Shown here: piece after piece, positions 35,933 through 47,428 of the stretch
How positions within the stretch are numbered: the first letter of the stretch is position 1
How the letters are laid out: each line of letters opens with the position of its first letter
Assembly (NCBI RefSeq): GCF_028640845.1
Contig: NC_080540.1
Span: 132,956,420-133,020,419 of the forward strand
Source of the DNA: Ahaetulla prasina
Lineage: Eukaryota; Chordata; Lepidosauria; Squamata; Colubridae
Length of the DNA: 64,000 nucleotides
Direction: 5' to 3'
The notes under the pieces: model-generated
Told to the model about the DNA's origin: nothing
The model's database searches: none
What the model saw: the letters and a program-made list of their open reading frames with translations, nothing else
Program-made: the position numbers and the translations under genes

Positions 35933-37388
35933 TTATTTGTTTAGCAGAGTGATGGCCTTCGGGGAAAAACTGTTCTTGTGTCTAGTTGTTCTGGTGTGCA
36001 GTACTCTATAGCGTCTTTTTGATGGAAGGAGTTGAAACAGTTTATGTCCAGGATGTGAGGGATCTGTAAATATTTTCATGGCCCTCTTCTTGATTCGTGC
36101 AGTATACAGGTCCTCAATGGAAGGCAGGTTGGTAGCAATTATTTTTTCTGCAGTTCTAATTATCCTCTGAAGTCTGTGTCTTTCTTGTTGGGTTGCAGAA
36201 CAAAACCAGACAGTTATAGAGATGCAAATGACAGACTCAATAATTCCTCTGTAGAACTGGATCAGTAGCTCCTTGGGCAGTTTGAGATTTCTGAGTTGGC
36301 GCAGAAAGAACATTCTTTGTTGTCCTTTTTTGATGATATTTTTGATGTTAACTGTCCATTTTAGATCTTGCGATATGATAGAACCTAGAAATTTGAAGGT
36401 TTCTACTGTTGATACTGTGTTGTCAAGTATTGTGAGAGGTGGAAGTATGGAAGGGTTTCTCTTAAAGTCTACCACCATTTCTACTGTGTTCAGTTCCAGA
36501 TTGTTTCGGTCACACCATAAAGCTAGTTGTTCGACCTCACATCTATATGCGGATTCATCATTGTCTCGAATGAGACCAATCACTGTTGTGTCATCTGCGA
36601 ACTTCAGTAGTTTAACAGATAGATCGTTGGAGATGCTGTCATTGGTATACAGAGAGAAGAGAAGTGGGGAGAGCACACAGCCTTGGGGGGGCCCTGTGCT
36701 AATTGTACAGGTATCTGATATGATCCTGCTTATCTTCACCTGCTGCTTCCTGTTTGTTAGGAAGCTTGTGATCCACTTACAAGTCTGTTCAGGTACTTGT
36801 AGCTGGTTTAGCTTAGTTAGAAGAGTGTCTGGAATGAGGGTATTGAATTCTGAACTAAAGTTTATAAAGAGGACCCTTACATAGGTCTTTGGAGATTCAA
36901 GATGTTGTAAAATGTAGTGCAGAGCCATATTAACAGCATCATCTGTTGATCTATTTTCTTGGTATGCAAATTGCAAGGGGTCTAACAGCAGATCCGTGAC
37001 GGTTTTCAAGTAGGAAAGCACTAGCCTTTCAAAGGTTTTCATGACTACAGATGTTAAAGCAACTGGTCTGTAGTCATTCAGTTCCTTGATAGTGGGCTTT
37101 TTCGGCACTGGGACGATGGTAGAGTGTTTGAAGCAAGAAGGAACATAGCACATCTCTAGTGATTTATTGAAGATATGGGTGAAGATGGGGACCAATTGGT
37201 CAGCACAGACTTTTAAGCAAGAAGGAGTTATCTTGTCTGGGCCTGGAGCTTTTCCTGGCTTTTGTCTGTGAAATAGGTCCTGCACTTCCTTTTCTGTGAT
37301 CACTAGGGGTTGTGAACCCAATGGGATGGAGTCAGTTGTAGGAGGCTTGGCTGTTGTTGGTGTGTGTGAGATGGGGGTTATGGAGATA
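35933..37388 (-). CDS. L3/CR1-type LINE ORF2: reverse transcriptase (5'-truncated)
   Basis: A continuous frame of about 485 codons runs from the 5' truncation of the element to a stop at 35933; there is no ATG at its start, which lies inside the original protein. Reverse transcriptase motifs are in order: GKAPGPDKI, NDYRPVALTSVVMKTFERLV, FAYQENRSTDDAVN, GPPQGCVLSPLLFSLY and the catalytic KFADDTTVIG. The C-terminus has HPGHKLFQLLPSKRRY and HTRTTRHKNSF. The endonuclease half is missing. The enzyme copies LINE RNA at a nicked target. The absence of stops over 1.4 kb suggests a fairly young insertion, but this copy itself cannot move without its 5' half. Confidence 0.92.
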
Positions 37389-37390
37389 GG

Positions 37391-37620
37391 TGGCTATCAA
37401 CATCAACAACATCGTTGCAGCTTCCTGCAATAACACCAGCGGAACTGCAAAAAACTGCACTACTTGGAACATTGTACATCTTAAGAAGGTACTTGGTTGA
37501 TACCTAGGACACTGGTAACAACCCGTATCAACCATTAGCACCAGTCAATGATATTTGTGATGCCTTTTTGAATGTTTAGTTGACTAAGTTTCACATTTAA
37601 TGAATAAAGATGATAATAAT
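37391..37620 (+). mobile_element. R4-like LINE fragment, right part with 3' UTR
   Basis: Plus-strand translation reads LPAITPAELQKTALLGTLYI then LRRYLVDT and a stop, the end of the R4-like protein, followed by a 3' UTR ending TTAATGAATAAAGATGATAA. It continues the fragment at 34700-34943. Confidence 0.7.
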
Positions 37621-37925
37621 GTAAACTATGGATGAAACATGTAACAGTGATATCCATTGTAATCAGGGCACTTGGTACCATATCCAAGAATTTTACAAAA
37701 CACATCAAGAAATGGCAGCTTCCTGCAATAACACCAGCGGAACTGCAAAAAACTGTGCTACTCGGAACATTATATATTTTAAGAAGATACTTGGTTGATA
37801 CCTAGGACACTGGTAGCAACCCGTATCAACCATTAGCACCAGTTAATCATATTTGTGAGACATTTTTAAATGTTCAGTTGACTGAGTTTCATGTTTAATG
37901 AATAAAAGATAATAATGTAAACTAC
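37621..37925 (+). mobile_element. R4-like LINE 3' end, tandem second copy
   Basis: It starts TGGATGAAACATGTAACAGT and repeats the region from LWMKHVTV through LQKT and LRRYLVDT to the same 3' UTR end. It thus forms a head-to-tail partial copy of the preceding R4-like end. Confidence 0.75.
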
Positions 37926-38082
37926 TTTGAATAAAGATTATTAGCTAAATTGTGGGGCAAGAGAAAGAGAGGTGAGATCTTCTGATGGTGTTAACTTATT
38001 TCATAACCAAACTGAAGGCAAAATAGAAAAGGGAAGGTTTTGAGTATCATTTTTTCAATAGGAAGGATATAAATGTAATAAA

Positions 38083-38347
38083 TGGAGGTAGTCCTTGAAT
38101 TATGACCCTTCATCTCATAAATGTTCATCACTGGAAAAAGGGGCTTGTAACCTGTCCTCATGCTTACGACCATTGTGTTGAGACATAGTCATGTGATCGC
38201 CATTTTTGGCTATCCCACAAGCAAAGTCAATGAAGAAGCCAGCAGGGAAGGTTGAAAGTCCTGGTTATGTGACATCTCACTTAATGACTGCACCACTTAA
38301 AATGACTTTTCCAGTTTCAATTGTGGTCGTATATTGAGGCCTACCTG
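38083..38347. mobile_element. Tc1/mariner-like MITE
   Basis: Left end GGAGGTAGTCCTTGAATTAT and right end ATTGAGGCCTACCTG followed by TA are imperfect inverted repeats similar to those at 40552 and 47819. Confidence 0.65.
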
Positions 38348-40551
38348 TATGTGGAATGTTCTCCATCCATCAGCGCAACAGTATTCAAGAGAGACTGGTT
38401 GGTATTAGCTGACTGACAAGCTCATTTTCTCTCAGTATTTCCTCAGAAATCAAATGTTAGTAATCTGTATAGAAATTATCCCTAGAGAAATAGGTATATA
38501 GAGGATTGCAGTCTTTGTTAAGAAACCTGATATGAAAGATGTTGAATCTAAGTACTAATAGAAAACTGTCAGTTTCCAGGATGCTGCGAGTATCACAGTT
38601 AGGGTGTTTGCAGGCCGTACAATTTACTTCATTAGTGCCAAAGTGGAGGTTGAACTGCAATATGAAATGAGACAGAGCTGAATGGGAGAGGGAGAGAAAG
38701 CAAGGCAGTAGACATATAATGGAATGAAAATAATGCTAGATCAAATTTTACCTGGCAGTTGTTTCAGGAAAAAAAGCCACAGTGGCATAATTAGGAGCTC
38801 TAAATAAACATGGTCATATTTTTTTTAAGTATATTCCATTTTATTGTTAAATACAATTTTTTCCACCTATCCTCCTCAGAGCATTCTTGTTTCATTTCAA
38901 TAGTTAATTACATGCATCTTTTCAATTTTATGAATAGTATAAAACTCAGACTAAATTCCAGGTGGGAAAGCATATTAATAAAAGCTGTTGGATAGAAGAA
39001 AATGTGTGTTAAATTTCTCTTGGTCCAGGTAGGCCGAATAAAGTCTGGCTCGCAGCAAATCTTGTTGACAGGTTAGATAAAAAAATGCTGCCATGCTTCT
39101 CTAGTTTTGATGATACATATAGACAACAATGGGATTATGAAATACTTTTTCTTAAATATATTCTTACGTAAAGAAGTAAGATGAATGTGCAGCATAGAAT
39201 TAGATGCACACTATTGGCAAAATCATTTTTGTCCAAACAGAAAGAAAGCTGTCCTATAAAGTTTATTGGATGAAGCTTTATAGCTGGATTAATTGAGGTC
39301 AGAATTTAGGTTTTAAACTTGAAATTACCATAGATGGCTTCTGAGTGAAAGAAGGCCCTTTCACCTTTTTCTGAACAGTGATAGCTAGAAATAACATCTA
39401 ATTTTACTTTCAAATTTACCGTTGAAAAAAAATCTGAAGGCTAAACCATAAATAAAGTTGGTTTGCCAGTAGACTTTGGGAGGGGAGTAAGTTTTTCTAT
39501 CAGATTCTTACATACCAAAATAGATAAAGGAAGAAGAAAATCAGAGTATTTCCTTGGATCTGGTTATTTTGATTTCTCAGAAGATGTAACTAAATCTATT
39601 TCCCTGCGAAAGTGTGTGTTAGATTGAGACAGTTGAATTGACCCAACCTGGTAACTCCCAGTAAGGTAACTTGCATGTTGAATTTTGCTGGTTATAGAGC
39701 ACACTTCTCTCTTTGCTGAAATGAAAGATTATTATTACCTGGGGATTTTAAATATGTGTGGGTATGCATGCACTTTGAAGTTTTTTCCATTATCTTTTGT
39801 GGGGTAGAAGAAAAAGGACAAAACAGTATGATAGCAAATACATTGGCCTAGTTTAGCCTCATTGAATATACTTTTGGATGCAAGTTAGCATAATTTACTA
39901 CTTAGAATTATGTAAATTGCAGTTATTCTCTAGTTGCTATAAAGTATTATTTCATCTAGAAGAAGGCAAAGCAAGCACTGAGGTTGTATGTGGCCCTTTA
40001 GTTAATTTTGTTGTGCTGTTTCTTCTGAATATTGAGTTCTGAGACATCGGTTTCAAAGCGCAGGTTGCAGTAAAAATAGGGCAATGAGGAGCACGGTGAA
40101 GCAGCAGCAGCAGCATTATCACAGCAATTGTTGCTATAGTTTATCTCATATCTTTTATAACATTGTATTATTAAATAGAATCACATAATGAGGAAAGAAC
40201 AGCAGTGATGGAATATTTGGGCATTTAAGAATCACAGTTTCCAACAAAGTAACTGCAGGCACCAGTATGTCTGCAGACATTCTTTTCTTCCTTTTTAAAT
40301 TACTTTATTATTATTATTTTTTAAAAAGCAAACTAAGCTGCTACGTAAATGCATTTCTATAAACCTAATGTCAAAGCTTTCTTTCGCATAATGCTTTTGA
40401 GCCGTGTGCTTTTGAGTCCTGGGACGTGGCATAAATACTGTGGAGGACAGCAAGACGCAAGAAATGACCAAAGTTGACAGTCGAATTGTCAAAAACCTTT
40501 TACCTTTACCTTACTTTTGGTCTGGTGATGTCATGATACTCTCCATTTATA
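38348..40551. other. no recognised feature
   Basis: AT-rich DNA with no recognised gene or repeat. Confidence 0.4.
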
Positions 40552-40993
40552 CAGATAGTCCTCAACACAACCGTAATTGAGCCAATAATAATGGCCTAAA
40601 GTCATGCCGGTCATTAAGCAGGTCACTCTGTGATTGTGCCCAATTTTATGACTTTTTTATGGCCATCATGGTAGTCCTAAAGCGAACACCACATTGATAA
40701 GGCAAACGTTGCAGTTGTTAAATGAATCCGTTGTCCTTAATGGACTTTTTTTTTTTTTTGCTGGAAACTGGAAATAAATGCCAGTTTCCTGCAAAAAAAA
40801 CCCTTCATAAATTGTGGTCACTGCAGGATACTGCAAAGGAGCCTAAATGCAGGGCAGTTGTTGAGCACACAAAATGCAATCACATGACGGCAGCTGTCAG
40901 AACATCAAACCTGGGTCTTATGTAGCCCTTGGGCAAGTTGGTTGTAACTTCAAATGATCATTAAATGACCAATTATAAGTCGAGGATTACCTG
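40552..40993. mobile_element. Tc1/mariner-like MITE, 442 bp
   Basis: Ends CAGATAGTCCTCAACA and AGTCGAGGATTACCTG are inverted repeats flanked by TA on both sides. The TA target duplication is typical of Tc1/mariner elements. There is no transposase. Relatives lie at 30525, 38083 and 47819. Confidence 0.8.
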
Positions 40994-41246
40994 TAATTTG
41001 CAGGTGATGCTGTGGCCCAAGTACAAAAGGGCACAGCTCATATTTCATCAGTTTGGCATATTATGGTTAGAAGCAGGTGCTCATGGTCAGAGACGTTCTT
41101 AGAAAACAGCTTAGAGTTTTCTTTAATAGCTAGAAGTTAGGCCCACCTATCTGGAAAAGAATAAGGCAAGCCAAAGTGGTGATAGAGAGAAAAATTGCCT
41201 CTTACAATATAAATGTTTTACATATTTACCCAGAATGCATCAGCAA

Positions 41247-41492
41247 GAGCCAGTTTGATGTAGTAGTTAAGGTATCAGGATAGAAACAGGAAGACTGTGA
41301 ATTCTAGTCCTGTCTTAGGCACAAAGCTACTTGGGTGACTTTGGGCCAGTCCCTTTTTCTCAGCCCTAGGAGGGAGACAATGACAAACAACTTTTGAAAA
41401 ATGTTGTCCAGAGAACTGCAGGGACTTGTCCAGATAGTCTTTGAGAACTAGATATGACTGAACAGTGGGAGACCAGAATAACACAATGTACT
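41247..41492 (+). mobile_element. tRNA-derived SINE (second family)
   Basis: The head GAGCCAGTTTGATGTAGTAG TTAAGG is A-box-like, and GTGAATTCTAGTCCTG is B-box-like. The body CTTAGGCACAAAGC and GGGTGACTTTGGGCCAGTCC matches 31248-31460. Confidence 0.8.
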
Positions 41493-44439
41493 TTCAAAAT
41501 CCACAATGTGCCCATTGACCCGAACCATTGGGTTGTGCTATCTCAGAATACAGTTACTTATTGCAGTGAAGAGTTTCCTAGTGAAGCAAAACACAAATAA
41601 TATTTAGCATCACCATTATTCAGATATTATGTCATTCTTAGCATCAATATAATCACACAACCAAAGAACATATAAGCTGATCACATGAATGAAGCTTGAC
41701 TGGTGCAAAAGTGATTTTGGTGCAAGAATATTAAAAAAAACAAAAACAAGGCATATGCCAGCCTGAGTGGCATGTAGCTTCGAATGCATAATACATTAGT
41801 GGTATACTAGATTAAAAGGAAGATTTTGCATTTCTATTGTATGAGCTTTCTCTATTTGCTTCAGAAATAATATGGTCTCCAGGATGAAAATAATTACAAC
41901 CCAACTCTCTTGGTGCCAGCAAGATTGTAAATAAGATATTTTCTCTTTCAAAGTACATGTTTTAATAAGGCAATTTGAAATGTTGCTACTGTGCAGCTCG
42001 CCTGCTGTATGAATGTGCAAGATGTACTAATAAGGTCTACCTTTCTTCTTACCTCTAAACCCCAGAGGAGACCATAATCACAAAGAACTGAGCAGGGAGA
42101 AGCTTAGAATCTGTCTCCAAATTGCACTGTCTGCAGTGTTGTAGAAAAACCATGCAAACAACAAGGCCTGGCTTGGCGCTTGTGTTAAGTTTTGTTTCTT
42201 TCCTAAGCAGCCTTCTGTGTAAAAAACAAAACAAAACATTAATATCTCTCTCTCTCATATATGCATATCTATCTAAGATAAGAGTAAGAATGGTTTGCCA
42301 GGAGGCTGGGAAGTCCATGAAGGCATTTGGAGTTGAGAAAAACACGGGAGACAGTCAAGACTGTGGCCCTCAAAAGTGGCCCTCAAAAGGGCTTTAGGGA
42401 ATTGCCTATCACACACATGGTGTTTCCTTTCCAATCTCCTGAGTCCAGGATTGGAACTGGTATTCAAAATATATAGCTGGGCGGCAGAGAACCATGCTTC
42501 TCCAGCTGACAAAACTCACCTTCCCTTGCTGGAATATTCGAGGGAGCTTGGAATTTGAGAAAAACTGTATGTAAAACATAATGCTTTACATCCAACTGCA
42601 AACTAGTACCCAGATTCTAGTATATTGAGATAACTTCTGGCTTGGTCTGAACTAAAAGGAGAAAAATAAAATATTAACACTTTCCTCCATGTTGGCATTA
42701 TATAACTGTGCATATTTTTTGCCCAGACCTTTATTAAAGAGCCAAGAAACCCATGTTTAGAGCTGTAGCCTTTTACCTTGCTCTAGTTCAGGGCTTCAGT
42801 TTTTAAATGCAAAATAAAACAAGAGTTGTTTAAGTTCAATATAGAATTAAAATGAACTCTTTTTTTTTTTTGAGAAATGGGAAATAATCCTGCACTCAGT
42901 CTTGTGGTTTAAACTCAATTGATTTGAGTGGCATTTAAGCAACCTGAATTAAAGCCTAGAAAAGGCTTGTAGCCCTGACATGGACTTGCAATGGCTAAGT
43001 GTTATTTGTCTCTGCTTTCCATTCCTGGCATAGGAGGTGGTTGCTCACTGATGTGGCAAGTGTATTTCCAGGAGCAGCGAGAGCTGAAATGGCATTACTA
43101 GCTCAGCTCTTCAAGGCATGGCAGCTCCATAGGGTTACAGCGATCTTGAAGATCGGCTGCTCTTACACTTCACTTGATGATTAGATTTTCGATATCAAAT
43201 CTTCCCAAGGGGAAGAACAGAGGTACCTGAAAAATGTAGGATGATCCTCCAGAATATAGATAAGGTCAGAATATTGAGGAAGAAGGAGTCCCCACAGTCA
43301 GAGTAACCCAGGTTCAAGTGATGCCAGCCCATACAGCAAGGCAACCAAATCCTATTTAAATGAGCTAAGAGGCATAAAGTACTTCAAGAATATCTTAACT
43401 GTGTGTGCAGATGTATCTTTTTCTAGGATGCGATTTGATGTTGCCTTTCCTCCTGTGAATTTTAGGAAGACTTTGCCTCAACAGCCTCTGACAAATGCCA
43501 GCTTAATTCATTGACAGTTACATTCCAGAGGTATCAAGAGAGCAGATTGGCTGTCCAGTTTTTTGTGGTGGAGTGTTGCACTGGAGGCAAACAGGTGAAA
43601 AGGCACCATTTATAGGAACACTTGAAAACCAACCAAGAGATTTAGATGTGCACAAAAGGTGCTTTAAAGCTAGACTTGGCTGTCTAATGCTCCCATTCCC
43701 CAAAGCGCTCTGCGACTGTAGAAACCTAGAGTGCTGAAATGCCATCAATCAAGTTGACCCAGTTCAGCATTATAAATTATGTTCAAATAAATTCAGTTAG
43801 ACTCAAACACAAACTAACATATTTTTCTTTTAAAAAGTGTCTGGGCAAAAGGCTAAATGCAACTGTGAAGCTGCAAATCTGAACCATTTAAACTATAAAA
43901 TATCAACTGAACCCAAGTGGGACTGGGCAGTTTGGGGTCTGTTAGTGATTCATACCCTCTCTGCAGAGTTTGGCCTGGGGACTTCACACCTCACTATGTT
44001 ATCAATCAGTAAATTGGGGACTAAATTTTTTTGCCTTTTAACACTGAATATCAATATCAATATTATGATATTTCTAAAATTCAAAACACCATCTGCATGT
44101 TTATAAAACTTGTTTCACCTGAACACCTTTCACTAGAGGTGAGGTAAACAGAGAAACCAAGATGGGCATATAAAATATGTAGATAGCTAATTGCACCCCT
44201 TTTATCAGAGCAAGTGATAAAACATTGAACAGGATTATATGATGTGTAGCATAACCCTGCAGTTTGCTTTGCTGTGAAAAAGGGAAGTTACGTTTAGTTG
44301 CTCTTGCTGTAGCAGCCATTTTGTGGAGTCATTTTGTTCACAAGGTTCAATAGAAATGGACCTCTCTGTGTATGTGGTTTTTTTTCCCCTATGTTGCTTG
44401 GCAAAACCACTCTTTATTCATACAAGGGCTGTAGGTCTA
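41493..44439. other. no recognised feature
   Basis: Non-coding sequence. I looked here for the missing upstream calcium-channel exon (IIS1) and did not find it. Confidence 0.4.
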
Positions 44440-44720
44440 TGGAGATTCTCAATCATCCAGGTTATGGTTGTCCCAAAGATGCTTTTTCAGGAGGCAACTG
44501 GACTTTCTTGTTTTTCTTTGAAGATGTTTCGCTTCTCATCCAAGAAGTTTCTTCAGCTCTGACTGGATGGTGGGGAATTGTCTGAAAGGAGTATAAATCC
44601 TTCAGTTCCCCACCAGCCAGTCGGAGCTGAAGAAGCTTCTTGGATGAGAAGCGAAACGTCTTCAAAGAAAAACAAGAAAGTCCAGTTGCCTCCTGAAAAA
44701 GCACCTTCGGGGATTCTGCA
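44440..44720. repeat. long palindromic element
   Basis: Two arms of about 110 bases are near-perfect reverse complements around a short centre at about 44577-44602. The left arm includes CAGGAGGCAACTGGACTTTC and CTTCTCATCCAAGAAG; the right arm includes GAAGAAGCTTCTTGGATGAG and GAAAGTCCAGTTGCCTCCTG. Transcribed, it would fold into a long hairpin. The outermost right end is truncated. Other copies are at 1030-1168 and 62085-62330. Confidence 0.85.
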
Positions 44721-45188
44721 GATCCTCGGTTGTTATTCCTCAATTTTATGAAGCACAAGAACACCATTGCCTTAGCATAGGGCACTGCATCCTCCGAGCC
44801 TGTGTGTGTGCCTTCGCTCTCCTCAGCTAGCACTGATTTTCTGGCAACAGGCTGGTTTTAAAGTTTGCTACAATGAGAAATGGCAATTCTTTAGTACTGC
44901 TGATTTGTCATTAAATTGTTAAAGCGAAAGAAGAAAGAGGATATGTTCTAGTAAGCAAATCATATCAACTCTGTCTTGAGCTTTAGGATTAGTTCTGACA
45001 ATGGTAAAGAAGCTCCCAGCACTGCAAAAACAGGCAACGGATGGCCCAAGAGATTTTTTTCGTTCTGTCTGGTTGTCTGATTTATTTATGAATGTTACAA
45101 CTTACATGACTAGACATTTCCTAGTATTTCACAGCACACTGTTTATTAATCTTGACAATTTTATTTATCCTTGGTTTTTTTTTCCCAG

Positions 45189-45340
45189 CCAGAAGAACTC
45201 ACCAATGCTCTGGAAATCAGCAATATTGTGTTTACTAGCCTCTTTGCCCTAGAGATGCTTCTGAAGCTTCTTGTGTATGGGCCTTTTGGTTACATCAAAA
45301 ATCCCTACAATATCTTCGATGGAATCATTGTAGTAATCAG
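45189..45340 (+). CDS. CACNA1G exon: domain II S2-S3
   Basis: This exon encodes [20 protein letters not shown] and continues through [17 protein letters not shown] to FDGIIVVIS, the S2-S3 part of domain II of a T-type calcium channel alpha-1 subunit. It is preceded by a pyrimidine tract and CAG, and followed by GTAATT; it ends with two bases of a split Ser codon completed at 48263. S2 and S3 are membrane helices of the voltage sensor. The protein is a plasma-membrane low-voltage-activated Ca2+ channel. The preceding exon (IIS1) was not found in this window. The II-III linker further on favours the CACNA1G paralogue. Confidence 0.96.
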
Positions 45341-45384
45341 GTAATTAAAACCAAGTTTTCTTAAATACCATAAGTAGTTGCAAT

Positions 45385-45521
45385 CAGTGGTGGGATTCAA
45401 ATAATCTAACAACCGATTCTCTCTCCTAATGATTTCTTCCAACAACCAGTTCACCAAACTGCTCAGAAAGTTAACAACCGGTTCTCCCAATGTGGTGAGA
45501 ACTGGCTGAATCCCACCACTG
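45385..45521. mobile_element. hAT-like MITE, 137 bp, intronic
   Basis: TIRs CAGTGGTGGGATTCA and TGAATCCCACCACTG are flanked by a perfect 8-bp duplication GTTGCAAT (45377-45384, 45522-45529). It starts 44 bases after the exon border. Confidence 0.94.
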
Positions 45522-45832
45522 GTTGCAATCCATAACATTTAATCCCTTTATTTTTGCCAGTGCCAACTTATTTCTTCCAACTGGATTGTGCAATAAAACT
45601 CTGGGAATTTTTTTAAAAAAATGGGTTGAAATATTTTTGAATATATTCAGGTTTTTTACTCATGTATTGTATATGGTATGTTCTCTGGAACTGCTGACAA
45701 TTCTAAAAGTTATAATTCATTTGAAGGAAGTCCAGTCAAAATAAACTACTTTATGACAAAATGTATGGTTATATGTACCTGCAGCCACACTAATTGGCTT
45801 CTTATTTTGAGGAGGAGTTATAATGTCTAGTA

Positions 45833-46009
45833 CAGAGGTCCCTAACTCCCAGCATCGATCCATAGAATGCCAGAAACTGATCCACACAAACAAGTGAAGC
45901 CCCATCTGCAGGACGCAGGCAGCACATGAAACCATGTCCCCTCTGGTCTGTGAAAAAATCCCTCTCAATGGAACCGGTCCCTGGACCCCAAAATGTTGGG
46001 GTCCACTGC
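45833..46009. mobile_element. hAT-like MITE, 177 bp, intronic
   Basis: Ends CAGAGGTCCCTAACTC and TGTTGGGGTCCACTG are imperfect inverted repeats. Flanks GTCTAGTA and CTCTAGTT match at six of eight positions. Confidence 0.78.
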
Positions 46010-46263
46010 TCTAGTTCAGAGAGGCTGTTCAGTGTAATGCACCCACCACTATTGTTTTCTTTGCAGATAGCAATCACTATAAATAATAGGCCTGGCGACA
46101 GTACTTGTTTACTTTTTATATCTAGCTGGCCACTTGCACATCACTTTACAAAAGAATGAAAGATAAGATTTGTACCTGCCAGTGTAACAGAAATCATTCA
46201 ACATTGAACAATGATTATAACTGAAGTAAAAAAAAATACGGTTCTCCAAAATGAAGACTACTA

Positions 46264-46487
46264 TAGCAATAGCACTTAGACTTATATACCGCTTCACAGT
46301 GCTTATACAGCCCTCTCTAAGCAGTTTACAGAGTCAGCCTATTGCCCCCAACAATGTGGGTCCTCATTTTACCCACCTCGGAAGGATGGGAAGGCTGAGT
46401 CAACCTTGAGTCTGGTGAGATTCGAACTCCTGGAGTGAGCAGTGAGTTAGACTGCAGTATTGTATTCCTGTGCCACCATGGCTCTTT
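46264..46487 (-). mobile_element. tRNA-derived SINE (minus), intronic
   Basis: Same family and orientation as 22907-23128: GCAATAGCACTTAGAC at left, TTGCCCCCAACAATGTGGG in the middle, GTGCCACCATGGCTC at right. Confidence 0.87.
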
Positions 46488-46544
46488 GCATGTCTGCTCA
46501 AGGTGTTGCCCAAATGCTAACTATTGTTGATGAATACTGTAAGA

Positions 46545-46727
46545 CAGCAGACCCCAACTTTCTGATATCAATTTTTCCACAGACGGGAGGGGGGAGGAGA
46601 AATGTGCAAACTAGATCCTGCACATGCACTGTTTCACTTACCCACTGCTCACCTCCAGCTGTGAGGCCCAATTCCTAACAGGCCACAAACCAGTGCCAGT
46701 CTACATCCCAGGGATTGGGGTCCCCTG
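46545..46727. mobile_element. hAT-like MITE, 183 bp, intronic
   Basis: The ends carry CAGACCCCAACTTTC and GATTGGGGTCCCCTG as inverted repeats. Flanks CTGTAAGA (46537-46544) and CTATAAGA (46728-46735) match at seven of eight positions; three extra bases at the left end are unexplained. Confidence 0.75.
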
Positions 46728-47294
46728 CTATAAGACTATTGCCTCCTTGCAATTCTTTATTTTAAAAGCACATTTGGTTTCTCCAAGTAAGGGCTACTTC
46801 AATAAAGGACTGCACTGTATTCTGTAAATCAGGACATATGGATACCTCATTAACATGAATTCCCTGAAGATAATGCAGGGGAAATTATATGTAGTTTCTA
46901 TTTGCAGAATTCCAATCGAAGAAATCCATTAACAATGTTCCCCATGCAACATTTATCCTCAGAGCACCTCTGTATCTGCTTTTCTACTTCGGTGCATTTT
47001 TAGGGCACATAACAAAATCTGTTTGAGTCCATGCAGGAATTAAAAAATAGCAGCAACTATGAATGCCTTTCCCTGGTTGTTGTTGTTTTCAGAAATCCTA
47101 AAACCATTCAAAACATTGAAGTGTACGCAATTCTTGACTGGGAGTGTTATTATGGAAACTTCCTTTGGAAGTTCCTCAGCAATCGTAAGATGCAGATCTT
47201 TCTCTCAAAGATTTCCAACTCTTCATCTGAATATTCTCAGTTAAAGAAATATGAGCAGAAAAAGCCCTGGCAGTGAGTAAATGGCCATATACAA

Positions 47295-47428
47295 CAGGGC
47301 TGTCAAACTTGTGGCCCATGGGCCGGATGCATCACATGCTGGCCACACCCACACCCAGTTTAGCAAAGGGGGGAAAAGTCCCGATATTTCACGTGACACC
47401 GCCATGACGACGTGAGTTTGACATCCTG
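47295..47428. mobile_element. hAT-like MITE, 134 bp, intronic
   Basis: Ends CAGGGCTGTCAAACTTG and GAGTTTGACATCCTG are flanked by a perfect 8-bp duplication ATATACAA (47287-47294, 47429-47436). Confidence 0.93.

Larger units (their letters stand above)
34944..37390 (-). mobile_element. L3/CR1-type LINE with long open RT frame
   Basis: On the minus strand the element has a 5'-truncated ORF2 (37388 to 35933), a 3' UTR sharing the ACAAGGAATTTGTCTTGGTG motif and a pentanucleotide tail at 34944-35078. A solo LTR has inserted in the 3' UTR (35217-35806). The element sits inside an R4-like LINE. In snakes, LINEs of this type with AATAG tails are known to be abundant and to seed microsatellites. Confidence 0.9.

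Noticed and set aside
36273..36884. 203-codon plus-strand open frame
   Set aside because: It is antisense to the L3 reverse transcriptase and has no protein resemblance of its own.
42999..43184. Candidate upstream CACNA1G exon
   Set aside because: The translation does not resemble IIS1 or the I-II linker.
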